Origin: Plasmopara viticola
Taxonomy: Eukaryota; Oomycota; Peronosporomycetes; Peronosporales; Peronosporaceae
Direction: 5' to 3'
Length of the DNA: 64,000 nt
NCBI GenBank assembly: GCA_001695595.3
Contig: MBPM02000029.1
Coordinates: forward strand, 167,501-231,500
Shown here: piece after piece, positions 36,139 to 45,708 of the stretch
Position numbering within the stretch: the first letter of the stretch is position 1
How the letters are laid out: each line of letters starts with the position of its first letter
Notes under the pieces: model-generated
Seen by the model: the letters and a program-made list of their open reading frames with translations, nothing else
Database searches by the model: none
Told to the model about the DNA's origin: nothing
Position numbers and translations under genes: made by a program

Positions 36139-36630
36139 CTTACAACTACTATGCAAAGATGGATATGGAAATTACTACTATTTCGCTACTTCAACTACGA
36201 CTACCACTTACGAAATCAAGTAACGAATGTCACTCTAACGGGTGTGTCAAAAGACGTCAACAGCTACGGGATTCGAACCCGTCATCCGGTTTCCCGGCGG
36301 ACATCCAGTACAGCTGCTAGGTGGACGGGACTATTAGCATAGTCCCTACGGTTAACCAACCCCCCCCGCTTCATCTGACCATGCTACCGGTCAGTTTATC
36401 ACGAAGGTTCTTTGCCTGTTATACAATCCAAAGTTGTGTCCACTCTCGCCACTGCTAGCTACAGTTTTGAGCAACCACCCTAAAGTCGCGTTCAACAAAC
36501 TCTTCCTATGAACAAGACGATAATGTGCAGCACGAGACTGCCGTCGACGTCGTATACAATCCACTATCCCACGCACCAAACATAAGCCCCGAATAAGGTT
36601 GAGAGCCTTACGCAGTTTTTGATCATGGTG
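36139..36630 (+). other. 3' region of the 28S element around the tRNA-like segment
   Basis: Non-coding. It holds the structured segment listed separately and a C-rich run (36360-36370). The rest shows nothing recognisable. Confidence 0.4.
36255..36346 (-). ncRNA. tRNA-like structured segment in the 28S element
   Basis: On the minus strand a perfect T-arm, ACGGG-TTCGAAT-CCCGT (36282-36266), contains an exact B box GGTTCGAATCC. It is followed by AGCTGTT, which can pair with AGCAGCT at 36318-36312 as a 7-bp acceptor stem, leaving a ~60-nt molecule without room for a D arm. A GTCCG/CGGAT stem lies between. Upstream is an 8-bp perfect hairpin gggactat-tagc-atagtccc (36327-36346). It may be a decayed tRNA/SINE head or an element-specific RNA structure. 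Confidence 0.4.
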
Positions 36631-36631
36631 C

Positions 36632-37180
36632 ATGAAACTTGTAAGCTATTTTCGTTATCGATACGCCATAATATACGCTCTGGACGCTCTCACACGTCAT
36701 TCGCCGAATTCTTTTGCATGCCAACTTAACGTCAAGCCGACTAAGATACGCTGCGGAATCAACTTACAAGACCAAGTAATGTCTCCGCGGCCACATTGGA
36801 CCCGATATACATGGCTTTGCTCGTTGCACGCTAAACGAGTATCGATTGTCAATTTTCGGCTCCCAAGTCATCAATACAAGTGCAGACTTCTCAAAAACGT
36901 TCGATCAACATCGCAATATCAAGCCTTACGCGCATCAGCAGCTATCCGCAGTGTGATCAAGAAATTACAGACACCATTTACCCTTCCGGTCACAAATCTC
37001 CTACCCCACGAGTGCGGCAGACAACTTGAAAGCCTTATCGGTATATATGCTGCGAAACATCAAGATGTGCACACTTCGATCGCAATTTTGAGTCCACTAA
37101 CTCAACTTCAAGATCACGTAATGCCTTTAGGCGTTTTTCGCCCTCCGCCATCGTATGATCTCTCTTCAGTTGCACGCTAA
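36632..37180 (+). CDS. Unassigned ORF in the 3' region of the 28S element
   Basis: 182 codons open from ATG at 36632. The protein is basic with several Cys and His (CQLNVKPTKIRCG, CSLHAKR, CRLLKNVRST) but no pattern I can assign to a family. It does not resemble ORF3 of the 18S element, which sits in the comparable place. It may be a chance frame or a worn ORF3-like gene. I do not claim function. Confidence 0.3.
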   Translation: MKLVSYFRYRYAIIYALDALTRHSPNSFACQLNVKPTKIRCGINLQDQVMSPRPHWTRYTWLCSLHAKRVSIVNFRLPSHQYKCRLLKNVRSTSQYQALRASAAIRSVIKKLQTPFTLPVTNLLPHECGRQLESLIGIYAAKHQDVHTSIAILSPLTQLQDHVMPLGVFRPPPSYDLSSVAR

Positions 37181-37721
37181 ACAAGATCATCAAGGATTCT
37201 ACACTTTATCTCTATCCAGACTACACAAGTGCAGACTATCAAGACACATCATGAGACCAATCTATCAAGTTTTCGCGCATCAGCTTTCCCCCTAGTGATT
37301 GGTTCCACACTCGGACTGGCATACAATTTTTAACGACACGGCTTTGAGACCATGGGCTAATAATCACACACCCGTCAATATCGAAGCATCAAGAATTCAA
37401 GCAGAGATTTACCCGCAACTCAAGCTTGTTATAGCCACACAAGTGCGACTGTACTAAGCGAGTTTTGGGTTTTATTCACTGCGATTCCGTCCGCGCCACT
37501 CACTGGTCCAGATCGTTAGTCTCTCCGCCACTCAGCGTTTGAAGTACTTCACTGTGTACTTCGTTGCTGTTGAGCATCGATAAGCCTACACACTACGGCA
37601 AAGTCGTCTGGATGTGTAAGTACCATGGGAACCATGGCCAAGGTTTTATATTTTAGTTTACTATCATAGCGTAATTTTTAGCTTAGGAATAACCGGAAAA
37701 GTTAATGAACTTCCAATTTTT
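37181..37721 (+). other. 3' UTR of the 28S element
   Basis: Non-coding, ending attttt just before the target duplication. It contains gtaccatgggaaccatggc (37620 on), a small inverted repeat. No hairpin array like that of the 18S ORF3 elements. Confidence 0.5.
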
Positions 37722-37922
37722 CCAGCCAAACTCCCCGCTTGACGATGTATTCCACGTAACTCGCTCGAGCAAAGCTCAAGCTTATTTTTAGAACCTAACG
37801 GCCGCGAAGCCGCACAATTGTTACACCATGGTATAAGTGAAACAACATTGGAAGTAGTGGTATTTAACGGACGGCAAAGCCTCTCACTTATTCTACACCT
37901 CTCAAGTCATTTCACAACGTCA

Positions 37923-37960
<38 letters not shown>

Positions 37961-38053
37961 GATTATTCCAAGCCCGTTCCCTTGGCTGTGGGTTCGCTAG
38001 ACAGTAGATAGGGACAGTGGGAATCTCATTAATCCATTCATGCGCGTCACTAG

Positions 38054-38119
<66 letters not shown>

Positions 38120-38135
38120 GTTGAATTTCTTCACT

Positions 38136-38174
<39 letters not shown>

Positions 38175-39116
38175 ACACCGTCTCCGGCCATCACAATGCT
38201 TTGTTTTAATTAAACAGTCGGATTCCCCTTGTCCGCTCCAGTTCTGAGCCGGTTGTTCAACGCACTAAGGAAACAGCAGTCGGTCCGAAAACCAACCACC
38301 TTTCTATCGAATATAGCAAGAGCAGCCCGACCATCAGGCCGCATCCGATCCTCGAAAGGTCCAGACGCAGCCCAACGTAGGCCGCCACAAGCTTTCCGAC
38401 AAGACCCTTAGGCCCAACCCTCAGAGCCAATCCTTTTCCCGAAGTTACGGATCTATGTTGCCGACTTCCCTTATCTACATTCTTCTATCAACTAGAGGCT
38501 GCTGACCTTGGAGACCTGATGCGGTTATGAGTACGAACGAGGGTGCGAATAAATCTCTAGCCAGGATTTTCAAGGGCGCGCAGGACATTTCAAAAATGAA
38601 AGTGCTTTGCCAAGGCATCCTCGTTATCGCCGGATAATCCGATTCCAAGGCAGGACATGCTTGTTAAAAAGAAAAGAGAACTTTCCCCTGGGCTCACGCT
38701 AGCGTCTCCTGGTTCGGTAGTGTTACCACATTCTATCCACGTCTCGGTTCAGGAATATTAACCTTATTCCCTTTTGATACACGAGGCCGCATACAAAACG
38801 CAAGCACGAACCCCACGCCTCAAACAGCCAAGCTTTCAAATAGAATTTTTCTATCTTTTAGGATCGACTCACCCGTGTCCAATTACTGATCACACGGAAC
38901 TTTTCCCCACTTCAGTCTTCAAAGTTCGCATTTGAATATTTGCTACTACCACCAAGATCTGCACTAAGGCCGTTTCACTTAGGCTCACGCCACAAGCTTC
39001 ATAACGACCTTCACGCCCTCCTACCCATTAACACTTACATTAAAACTGCTATCGTGTTAACGGCAAAAGTATAAGTAACTCGCTTCAGCGCCATCCATTT
39101 TCAGGGCTAATTCATC

Positions 39117-39148
<32 letters not shown>

Positions 39149-40612
39149 ATTTCGACTTCCATGGCCATTGTCCTGCTGTCTAAATAAACCAACACCTTTT
39201 ATGGTATCTAGGTGAGCGAGTATTTTGGCCCTTTGACTTTGCGTTCAGTTCATCCCGCATCCCAGACGAGTTTACCCCGTATGGCCCACTAGCAACTTGA
39301 TATTCACATCCGCAAATTCAATCAAGAAACCTGCAGGTCTTAAAAACTTAAAGTTTGAGAATAGGTCGAGGAAGTTTCTTCCCCGAAACCTCTAATCATT
39401 CGCTTGACCTCATAAAACTATCGTAAATAAGTTGCTGCTATCCTGAGGGAAATTTCGGAGGGAACTAGCTACAAGATGGTTCGATTAGTCTTTCGCCCCT
39501 GTTCAACGATCGATTTGCACGTCAGAATCGCTACGAGCTTCCACCAGAGTTTCCCCTTGCTTCACCCTACTCAGGCATAGTTCACCATCTTTCGGGTACC
39601 AACATACGTGCTCGAACTCAAATCTTTCACCACGAGGTGTCATGATCGGTCGATAGTGCCACGCCGCAAACCGAAGTCCGCAGCAGTTCCTACCTCAGAC
39701 AGCTTACGCTATCCTTTACTTTCATTACGCGCTGGGGTTTCCACACCCTAACACTTGCACATTTGTTAGACTCCTTGGTCTGTGTTTCAAGACGGGTCAA
39801 ATCGCTCCATTTCGTCAACGTCCCGAATGGCTACAAGTTACGACTCGCATCAATCCATACACAGCCACACACGCATAGCAAGCTATCCGCACACGGCGCA
39901 CACGGAGACCCAAGTCCACTCAAAAGCACGTTGTAGGCACCTCAGTCCCAACCGCGACTACTCGTCCACCAAGAAGTAACAGACAAACGCAAGCGTAAGC
40001 CCTACCTCCTCAGTGGCCATTTCCCGCAGCATACGAACTGACCTTGACGTCCCACCACAGCACAGGGCACCAGCAAGCACACACAGCACACACGCCGAGC
40101 GCAGCCAAAAAGGCCACTACAACAGCACACGCACGCATACACTCACCAATGAAATATACCACGGATTATAGACACTGGAAACGATTTGGTTACCTTTCAG
40201 CAGTTTCAGGTACTCTTTAACTCTATTCTCAAAGTTCTTTTCATCTTTCCCTCACGGTACTTGTATGCTATCGGTCTCGCACCAATATTTACTTTTAGAT
40301 GGAATTTACCACCTACTTTGCGCTGCATTCTCAAACAACGCGACTCAAAGAAAACACGTCGTACGCACAAGCAACTTGGGGACGAATGGGAGTATCACCC
40401 TCCATGCTGTGTTCTTCCCAGGAACTTGACCCAAGTGCCCATACTGATCACGCTTCTATAGACTACAATTCGCCGCGCAAAAATTGCACGGAGATTTTAA
40501 TCTTGAGCTCATCCCGCTTCAATCGCCGTTACTAGGGGAATCCTTGTTAGTTATTTTCCTCCGCTTATTAATATGCTTGAGTTCAGCGGGTAATCTTGCC
40601 TGATATCAGGTC
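37722..40612 (-). rRNA. 28S rRNA gene, 5' part (unit B)
   Basis: About 2.9 kb from the second target copy (37722-37736) to the 28S 5' end. It includes the R2/R1 region with the complement of CTCTTAAGGTAGCCAAATGC near 38060-38080, uninterrupted. The 5' kilobase parallels unit A (1-1022). With the 3' part the gene totals about 3.6 kb without the insert. Confidence 0.94.
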
Positions 40613-41764
40613 CAACTGAGATGCATACCGAAATATACATTATTTCCCAGATGAATCGACCCTTGGCAGCCAAAGCTGCCACTCTACTCCGCAATAGCAA
40701 AGCTGATTGAAAGCATAGTCACATATAACTACGGTTCACCGATTCATTAAGCCATCACACAAATTAATTTAATAAAGCATTGTTTAGCCGAAGGTAACCA
40801 TACCGCAAATAAAAAAAAATCTTTACTGCAACCGCAAAAACTGGTCGCCGACTGGCCACAATAGACAAACTTCAACTTCGTATAGCTTAATAAAAGACTT
40901 TGTCACTGATGACTACGGTTCATCAAGTTATTATTCAACAAGAAAAGAATGTATTAGCACATTTTCAAGCCGAAGCTATCAAAACACATACTAAAATATT
41001 TTTTTTCTTATGCTTTAAGTATAAACAAAGTGACAAACGAAAGCCTTCAAACAGCATTATAGATTAAAAGACTCTAAGCTCATAACTACGGTTCACCATT
41101 CTATAATTTTCTATAGCAGAAAAAAGTTCAAAAAGTGCATTATTAAAGCAGAGCTTTAAATAGCGCTTTTCATACCAATTTTCTTAGTGCTTAAGAAATT
41201 AAATCGGTCGCCGACAAGTACAAGCAAAACCTATCGCAACAATAATGCCGATTAGAAGACTATAGTATTGAAAATAACTACGGTTCACCAAGTTATTCTG
41301 CCGCAGCAAGACAAATGTTTTATAAGCACAGTATCAAGCAAAAGCTGATATAGTTCATATTTATAACAAATTTCTTATATGCTCTAACAAGAAAAATTGA
41401 TCGCTGATTGGCTACAAATGAAAGTCTTTACAACAGCAAAACCGGTTAGACGACAAAGCAACGTCGTAACTACGACCCACCAGTCGATGTCATGGCAGAA
41501 AGCATACCATATAAGCGTATAGCTAAGCCGAGGCCAGCTTTTGCGAATTAAATACTCTTTTATCATTGCCTTGACAAACAAACCGGGAGCAGTTTTGTTA
41601 CTAATCACACAGTCTAACAACCAAAATCGCTATGCTTTTTGAGCAAAGAGAAGTACAGTGGATACATTTAAAAGGACTCGCAATCAATTTAAAATTAAGC
41701 GCAAGACACTTCACATCTGGCTTTACTTCCACCGACTACACAAAAGGATGAAATACCAAGTTTA
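40613..41764 (-). other. ITS2 (unit B), shortened
   Basis: About 1.15 kb, some 0.77 kb shorter than in unit A. It keeps the flanking parts but only about one repeat unit (40840-41400), and even that lacks the cgccgac motif in one half (near 41030). Numerous small indels against unit A. Confidence 0.88.
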
Positions 41765-41926
41765 TTGTACGGACACTGATACAGGCATGCTACAGGACTA
41801 ACCCGAAAGTGCAATATGCGTTCAAAATTTCGATGACTCACTGATTCCTGCAATTCGCGTTACGTATCGCAGTTCGCAGCGTTCTTCATCGATGTGCGAG
41901 CCTAGACATCCACTTGTGAAAGTTGT
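41765..41926 (-). rRNA. 5.8S rRNA gene (unit B, with substitutions)
   Basis: Recognisable 5.8S, but with changes at normally invariant places. The complement reads TTTCACAAGTGGATG in place of TTTCAGCAGTGGATG, has AACGCGAATTGCAGGAATCA in place of AATGCGAATTGCAGGATTCA, and carries changes near 41788-41795. This suggests loss of constraint. Confidence 0.9.
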
Positions 41927-42131
41927 ATCTGGTAAAAGCGAAGACTTTCGTCCTCACAGTATAATCAGTATTTAGTAATGGTTTAAAAATAACTACTAGC
42001 TCGGAATAAATTCCAAACTATTTCACTATGATAGGAATCCATTAGTTGCAACCGCCAACAATAAAGTCAGTAGTCGCTGCCTATTTCATCCCCAACTATT
42101 TGGTTGAAACGGTTCACGTGGAAAGTTTTTA
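41927..42131 (-). other. ITS1 (unit B), deleted at its 18S end
   Basis: Parallels unit A until gaaagttttt, then jumps directly to acctacggaaacc. The first bases of ITS1 and the last bases of 18S are missing (29 bp in total). Confidence 0.9.
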
Positions 42132-42263
42132 CCTACGGAAACCTTGTTATGACTTCACCTTCCTCTAAATGGCGAGGTTTAAAAAAGCTCCCATCAATCC
42201 ACTCGCAATAAAGCAAGCGGACTCACGGTCCTAATTTTTCACCGAGTCATTCAATCGGTAGGT

Positions 42264-42297
<34 letters not shown>

Positions 42298-42680
42298 ATC
42301 AACGCAAGCTGATGACTTGCATTTACTAGGAATTCCTCGTTCAAGACTGAAAACTGCAACAGTCTATCTCTAGCACGATGCGCATTCACAAGATTACCCA
42401 GACCTATCGATCAAGGTTATATACTCGTTGAACGCATCAGTGTAGCGCGCGTGCGGCCCAGAACATCTAAGGCCATCACAGACCTGTTATTGCCTCCAAC
42501 TTCCTTTGGTTTGATTGCCCAAAAGTCCTTCTAAGAAGTCCACAAACCTACCAAAAATGGTAAGCGGAACTATTTAGCACGCGGAGGTCTCGTTCGTTAA
42601 CGAAATTAACCAGACAAATCACTCCACCAACTAAGAACGGCCATGCACCACCACCCATAGAATCAAGAAAGAGCTCTCAA

Positions 42681-42717
<37 letters not shown>

Positions 42718-42743
42718 TCCCGTGTTGAGTCAAATTAAGCCGC

Positions 42744-42822
<79 letters not shown>

Positions 42823-42938
42823 GACTTTGATTTCTCATAGGGTGCTGACATGGTCATTTTAAGTAAACGACTGCCAATCCCGAGTCGGCATAGTTTATGG
42901 CTAAGACTACGATGGTATCTGATCATCTTCGATCCCCT

Positions 42939-42972
<34 letters not shown>

Positions 42973-43368
42973 TAAATGCTTTCGCCTAAGCTCATCTTTC
43001 AGCGATCCAAGATTTTCACCTCTGACGCTGAAATGTGAATACCCCCAACTGTCCCTATTAATCATTACTTTGGTGTGCAAACCAACAATATAGACTACCA
43101 AAGTCATATTTTATTATTTCATGCTAATGTATTCAAATGAGCTAACGCCTGCTTCAAACACTCTAATTTTTACACCAATCCACCAACTTAATGGCAGAAA
43201 GGCAACCTCACAAAAAATGCTTCGAACATCCATAAGTACACACTCCCAAAGGGAACGGACCGGACATCCAAAGCAGAAATTCAATTACGAGCTTCTTACT
43301 GCAACAGCTTTAATATACGCCATTGGAGCTGGAATTACCGCGGCTGCTGGCACCAGACTTGCCCTCCA
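42132..43368 (-). rRNA. 18S rRNA gene, 3' part (unit B), degenerate
   Basis: SSU from the 530-loop target to a truncated 3' end: the terminal GAACCTGCGGAAGGATCATT is gone. A further deletion of roughly 20 bp lies near 43150-43175 relative to unit A (4370-4405). The sequence stops at cagacttgccctcca (43354-43368), followed by retrotransposon sequence. It cannot give a functional SSU. Confidence 0.93.
43354..43368 (-). repeat. 18S target-site copy 1 (unit B)
   Basis: cagacttgccctcca, repeated at 45560, 48232 and 50076. Confidence 0.92.
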
Positions 43369-43503
43369 TTTGTTCGTGAACGCGCCAAGGCCTACATTCG
43401 GCTTCATCTACAACGACTCCTAAAAGGTAGTAACCCGAGACTTCAAGCTCTTTGTCGCACATGGATACCTGATCAACGGTTACCCGTTATTACCAGTGTG
43501 TAA
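43369..43503 (+). pseudogene. C-terminal end of ORF2 (18S element, copy B1)
   Basis: 45 codons matching the A1 ORF2 C-terminus, extending past the point where A1 has TGA (here GGT-containing sequence) and ending IPDQRLPVITSV then TAA at 43501-43503. The ORF3 frame is already open here in another phase (from 43424), so the two genes may overlap if ORF3 initiates by frameshift or re-initiation. Confidence 0.75.
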
Positions 43504-43597
43504 CACCGTGGTCACCGAAGGAGAACTCTCGCTTCCGCCACCAAATGTGATTTTACTGTGTAAATCGATATCCCCCACGATCGACTTTCACAAATTG

Positions 43598-45055
43598 ATG
43601 GAGGTTTTCATGACTGGCTGTGAGGGCCTGAAGACTATTCATTTTTCAATTTGCGCTCCACGTCGCAAGTCAACCCTTCCCCTCCTCAGAACCAGCAACG
43701 CCTCGCTTCCAACCATGACGACTGCCCTACCGCCGCTTCAGCTCCTCCCAACGGGGTGGGACTTGCAGGGCTCGCACCGCTCCGGGTTAGGCCACGTGCC
43801 GCATCCGACACCGCTGACGCCTGCACGTTCCACCTCGAGGGAGCAAGAGCCACTGACCGCCGACATTATCGCTGTCGTTTCTCGTCTCCGAGAAATGGTC
43901 AATACGGTCGCGCAAGAACACGAAGCCTCTGGCGCTTCCGCATATCCCATGGATGCCGCTGTTGATTGTGCTGAGCCCAACGGATCATCGAGAGATGTCA
44001 TCCCGGATTTGTCCGAGCTTCTTCCTTCAGGCCGGCTTAACGACTCACCACAGAAATCTGGCAAGCGGCCCCGCGATTGCGCCGAGTCTACTGGCTTCGA
44101 GACGGCATCGTCCCCAGAGAACCCGTCGCAAACGACCGGCATGCACCTCCGCTCCGGGGCCGTCAAAGACAATGGTCCTCCCCGCAAGCGGCTGCGTTCC
44201 ACAAAGGCGGGCCCCAAAAAAGCTCGAGCCCAAGACGGTCCGGACAGTATGACTTCCATTGTGGACAAACGCCGCGACGAACCCAAGCGAGGTCGTTGTT
44301 ACCACGTCCGTTTCCTTGATGGCCATGACGAATGGATATCACGACAGTCCCTGGTTGAAGACGGCCAAGAGGGCCCCTGCGACTGGGTCGACTGGTGGTA
44401 CGACGAAGATTTACAGTTAACCAGGCCATTCATTTGCTACATGAAAGGCCTCCCTGACTACCACGAATATATGACAGCGTCGGACGGAGGTGACTGCGTT
44501 GTTCAAGCCATTAATGTGCTGTACAAGGTTGCGGGTCATGACGAGTATATCACTCACAAGCACTGGGAACAATTTTGTCTTGAAAACAACATCACTCCTC
44601 TCACCGGGATCGGCATTGCCCAAACCAAGAAGCTCCTACGTTGGATGGAGCACAAGGATGAGAGATCCTCGCCAGTTTCGATCAAGCGCAAGCTCCTAGA
44701 TGCAAACCTCTTTCGCGGCACGGGCAAAGGAGTCCATTTCATCTTTGACTCCAAACTCCAGCCTGGTCTCTACCTCGTTCACTGTGACCTTTCTGAGATG
44801 TTGAGCCACGGAATAGCGTTGCAAGTGAAAGGAATTCGTCGTTCTCATCAAATTTACGATGAAGGCAAATGGATCGGCCTAATGGACGCTATGGATTGGC
44901 TTTATCGGGTTCGTGGTATTTACCGCATCGAGTTGATTTCTCGTTTTTCGCCACACGCCACTACTTCCGACGGTCATCGCGTTTCCAAGTCTAAGACCAA
45001 AACTCGGCGAAGTCAAGCAAAAAAGCAAGTGGCGAACAACTTGACTTTGTACTAA
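43598..45055 (+). CDS. ORF3: chromo/Tudor-like and cysteine-protease-like protein (intact)
   Basis: 485 codons from the first in-frame ATG at 43598; the frame is open upstream to 43424. Residues 1-190 are low-complexity with Pro/Ser-rich parts. 197-210 (KRLRSTKAGPKKAR) looks like a nuclear signal. 233-256 (YHVRFLDGHDEWISRQSLV) resembles the beta-barrel core of chromo, chromo-barrel or Tudor modules. 296-310 (DGGDCVVQAINVLYK) and 402-410 (LSHGIALQV) with Asp421 (IYDEGKW) give a Cys300-His404-Asp421 order typical of clan CA proteases such as OTU or papain folds. The C-terminus is basic (KSKTKTRRSQAKKQ). Cysteine-protease domains of OTU type are known in some LINE polyproteins, but a stand-alone protein after the RT is unusual to my knowledge. 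Role unknown: chromatin or nucleolar targeting, polyprotein processing or deubiquitination are candidates. Confidence 0.72.
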   Translation: MEVFMTGCEGLKTIHFSICAPRRKSTLPLLRTSNASLPTMTTALPPLQLLPTGWDLQGSHRSGLGHVPHPTPLTPARSTSREQEPLTADIIAVVSRLREMVNTVAQEHEASGASAYPMDAAVDCAEPNGSSRDVIPDLSELLPSGRLNDSPQKSGKRPRDCAESTGFETASSPENPSQTTGMHLRSGAVKDNGPPRKRLRSTKAGPKKARAQDGPDSMTSIVDKRRDEPKRGRCYHVRFLDGHDEWISRQSLVEDGQEGPCDWVDWWYDEDLQLTRPFICYMKGLPDYHEYMTASDGGDCVVQAINVLYKVAGHDEYITHKHWEQFCLENNITPLTGIGIAQTKKLLRWMEHKDERSSPVSIKRKLLDANLFRGTGKGVHFIFDSKLQPGLYLVHCDLSEMLSHGIALQVKGIRRSHQIYDEGKWIGLMDAMDWLYRVRGIYRIELISRFSPHATTSDGHRVSKSKTKTRRSQAKKQVANNLTLY

Positions 45056-45129
45056 CAACAAACTTGCTTGTTGACCATTACTTAACGAACTTTCTTTTCT
45101 TTTTCTTCACATTTATTGACGATGGCGTA

Positions 45130-45420
45130 CATTTCGTGTATGGACGACACTTGGAATTTCACGACGGACTTTTGATTTTGCGAAAGCAACAAGCTTTTAG
45201 CGGTTTTTACCACACTCTTTTGGCGAACGCAACCAGCTTTTGGCTGTTTTTCGCCACACTTTTTTTGCGAAAGCACTTAGCTTTTTTGGAAGCTCTACCG
45301 CCCTTCTTCAAGCGAAAGCATTTAGCTTTTTTGGCGATTGGGTTGGTTTTCTTTCGCGAAAGCACTTTGATTTTCAGCGGTTCTTCCGCTTTACTCTTTA
45401 TTATTATTTTAAGGGGGATC
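45130..45420 (+). repeat. 3' UTR hairpin array of the ORF3 element (B1)
   Basis: Same AAAGC/GCTTT hairpin series as in A3 (11095-11345), here with repeats near 45183, 45268, 45313 and 45358. A 263-codon open frame on the opposite strand starting further down (45514-46305) is a shadow of ORF1. Confidence 0.65.
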
Positions 45421-45559
45421 CTGCCGCTTTCACGCCAAGAAATCATCATACGTTTGATGAAATTGTCTCCAGAACCTAAACATTTTTGATGTCTTCGGTC
45501 CTAGGCAAGCCAGCTATAGAGATTTTCGTATAAATTTAATAACAAAACCACTATTAAAC

Positions 45560-45574
45560 CAGACTTGCCCTCCA
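45560..45574 (-). repeat. 18S target-site copy 2 (unit B)
   Basis: cagacttgccctcca between B1 and B2. Confidence 0.92.
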
Positions 45575-45708
45575 CTTCTCAATTTGCCGCCAACCCCGCA
45601 AGAGACATTCACTCCGGGACACCATCTTAAGAAGCACCCTATTGGCGGCTTCCTTTGCGCCGCCCAAACATCCCGCCACCCTGCCGACGCCAGCTTTGAC
45701 CTTCTCGA

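Larger units (their letters stand above)
29514..37721 (+). mobile_element. 28S-targeted non-LTR retrotransposon (8.2 kb, antisense to 28S)
   Basis: An apparently full-length insertion in a 15-bp duplication. Its 5' end, ccacttcctaatttgccggc, aligns with the 5' end of the 18S element (B2) and with the 5S element. Order: 5' UTR, ORF1, ORF2 (APE, RT, zinc ribbon), a long 3' region with a structured tRNA-like segment and an unassigned ORF, no poly(A). The insertion point is about 340 nt downstream (28S sense) of the R2 site, which is empty here (tgacgaggcatttggctacc near 38057). All coding regions are disrupted. Confidence 0.9.
43369..45559 (+). mobile_element. 18S-site element, 5'-truncated, with RT end and intact ORF3 (copy B1)
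   Basis: Bounded by target copies. It begins within the last codons of ORF2 (FVRERAKAYIRLHLQRLL, identical to the same region of A1), runs through the ORF2 stop into ORF3, then the hairpin 3' UTR and the tail ending accactattaaac. It is the only copy in which ORF2 and ORF3 are physically joined, so it defines the gene order ORF2-ORF3 for this subfamily. Confidence 0.88.

Noticed and set aside
36284..36310. Hammerhead- or HDV-like ribozyme in the structured part of the 28S element
   Set aside because: GAAAC and GGATGA strings are present, but the CUGAUGA core and its stem order are not; a tRNA-like fold explains more.
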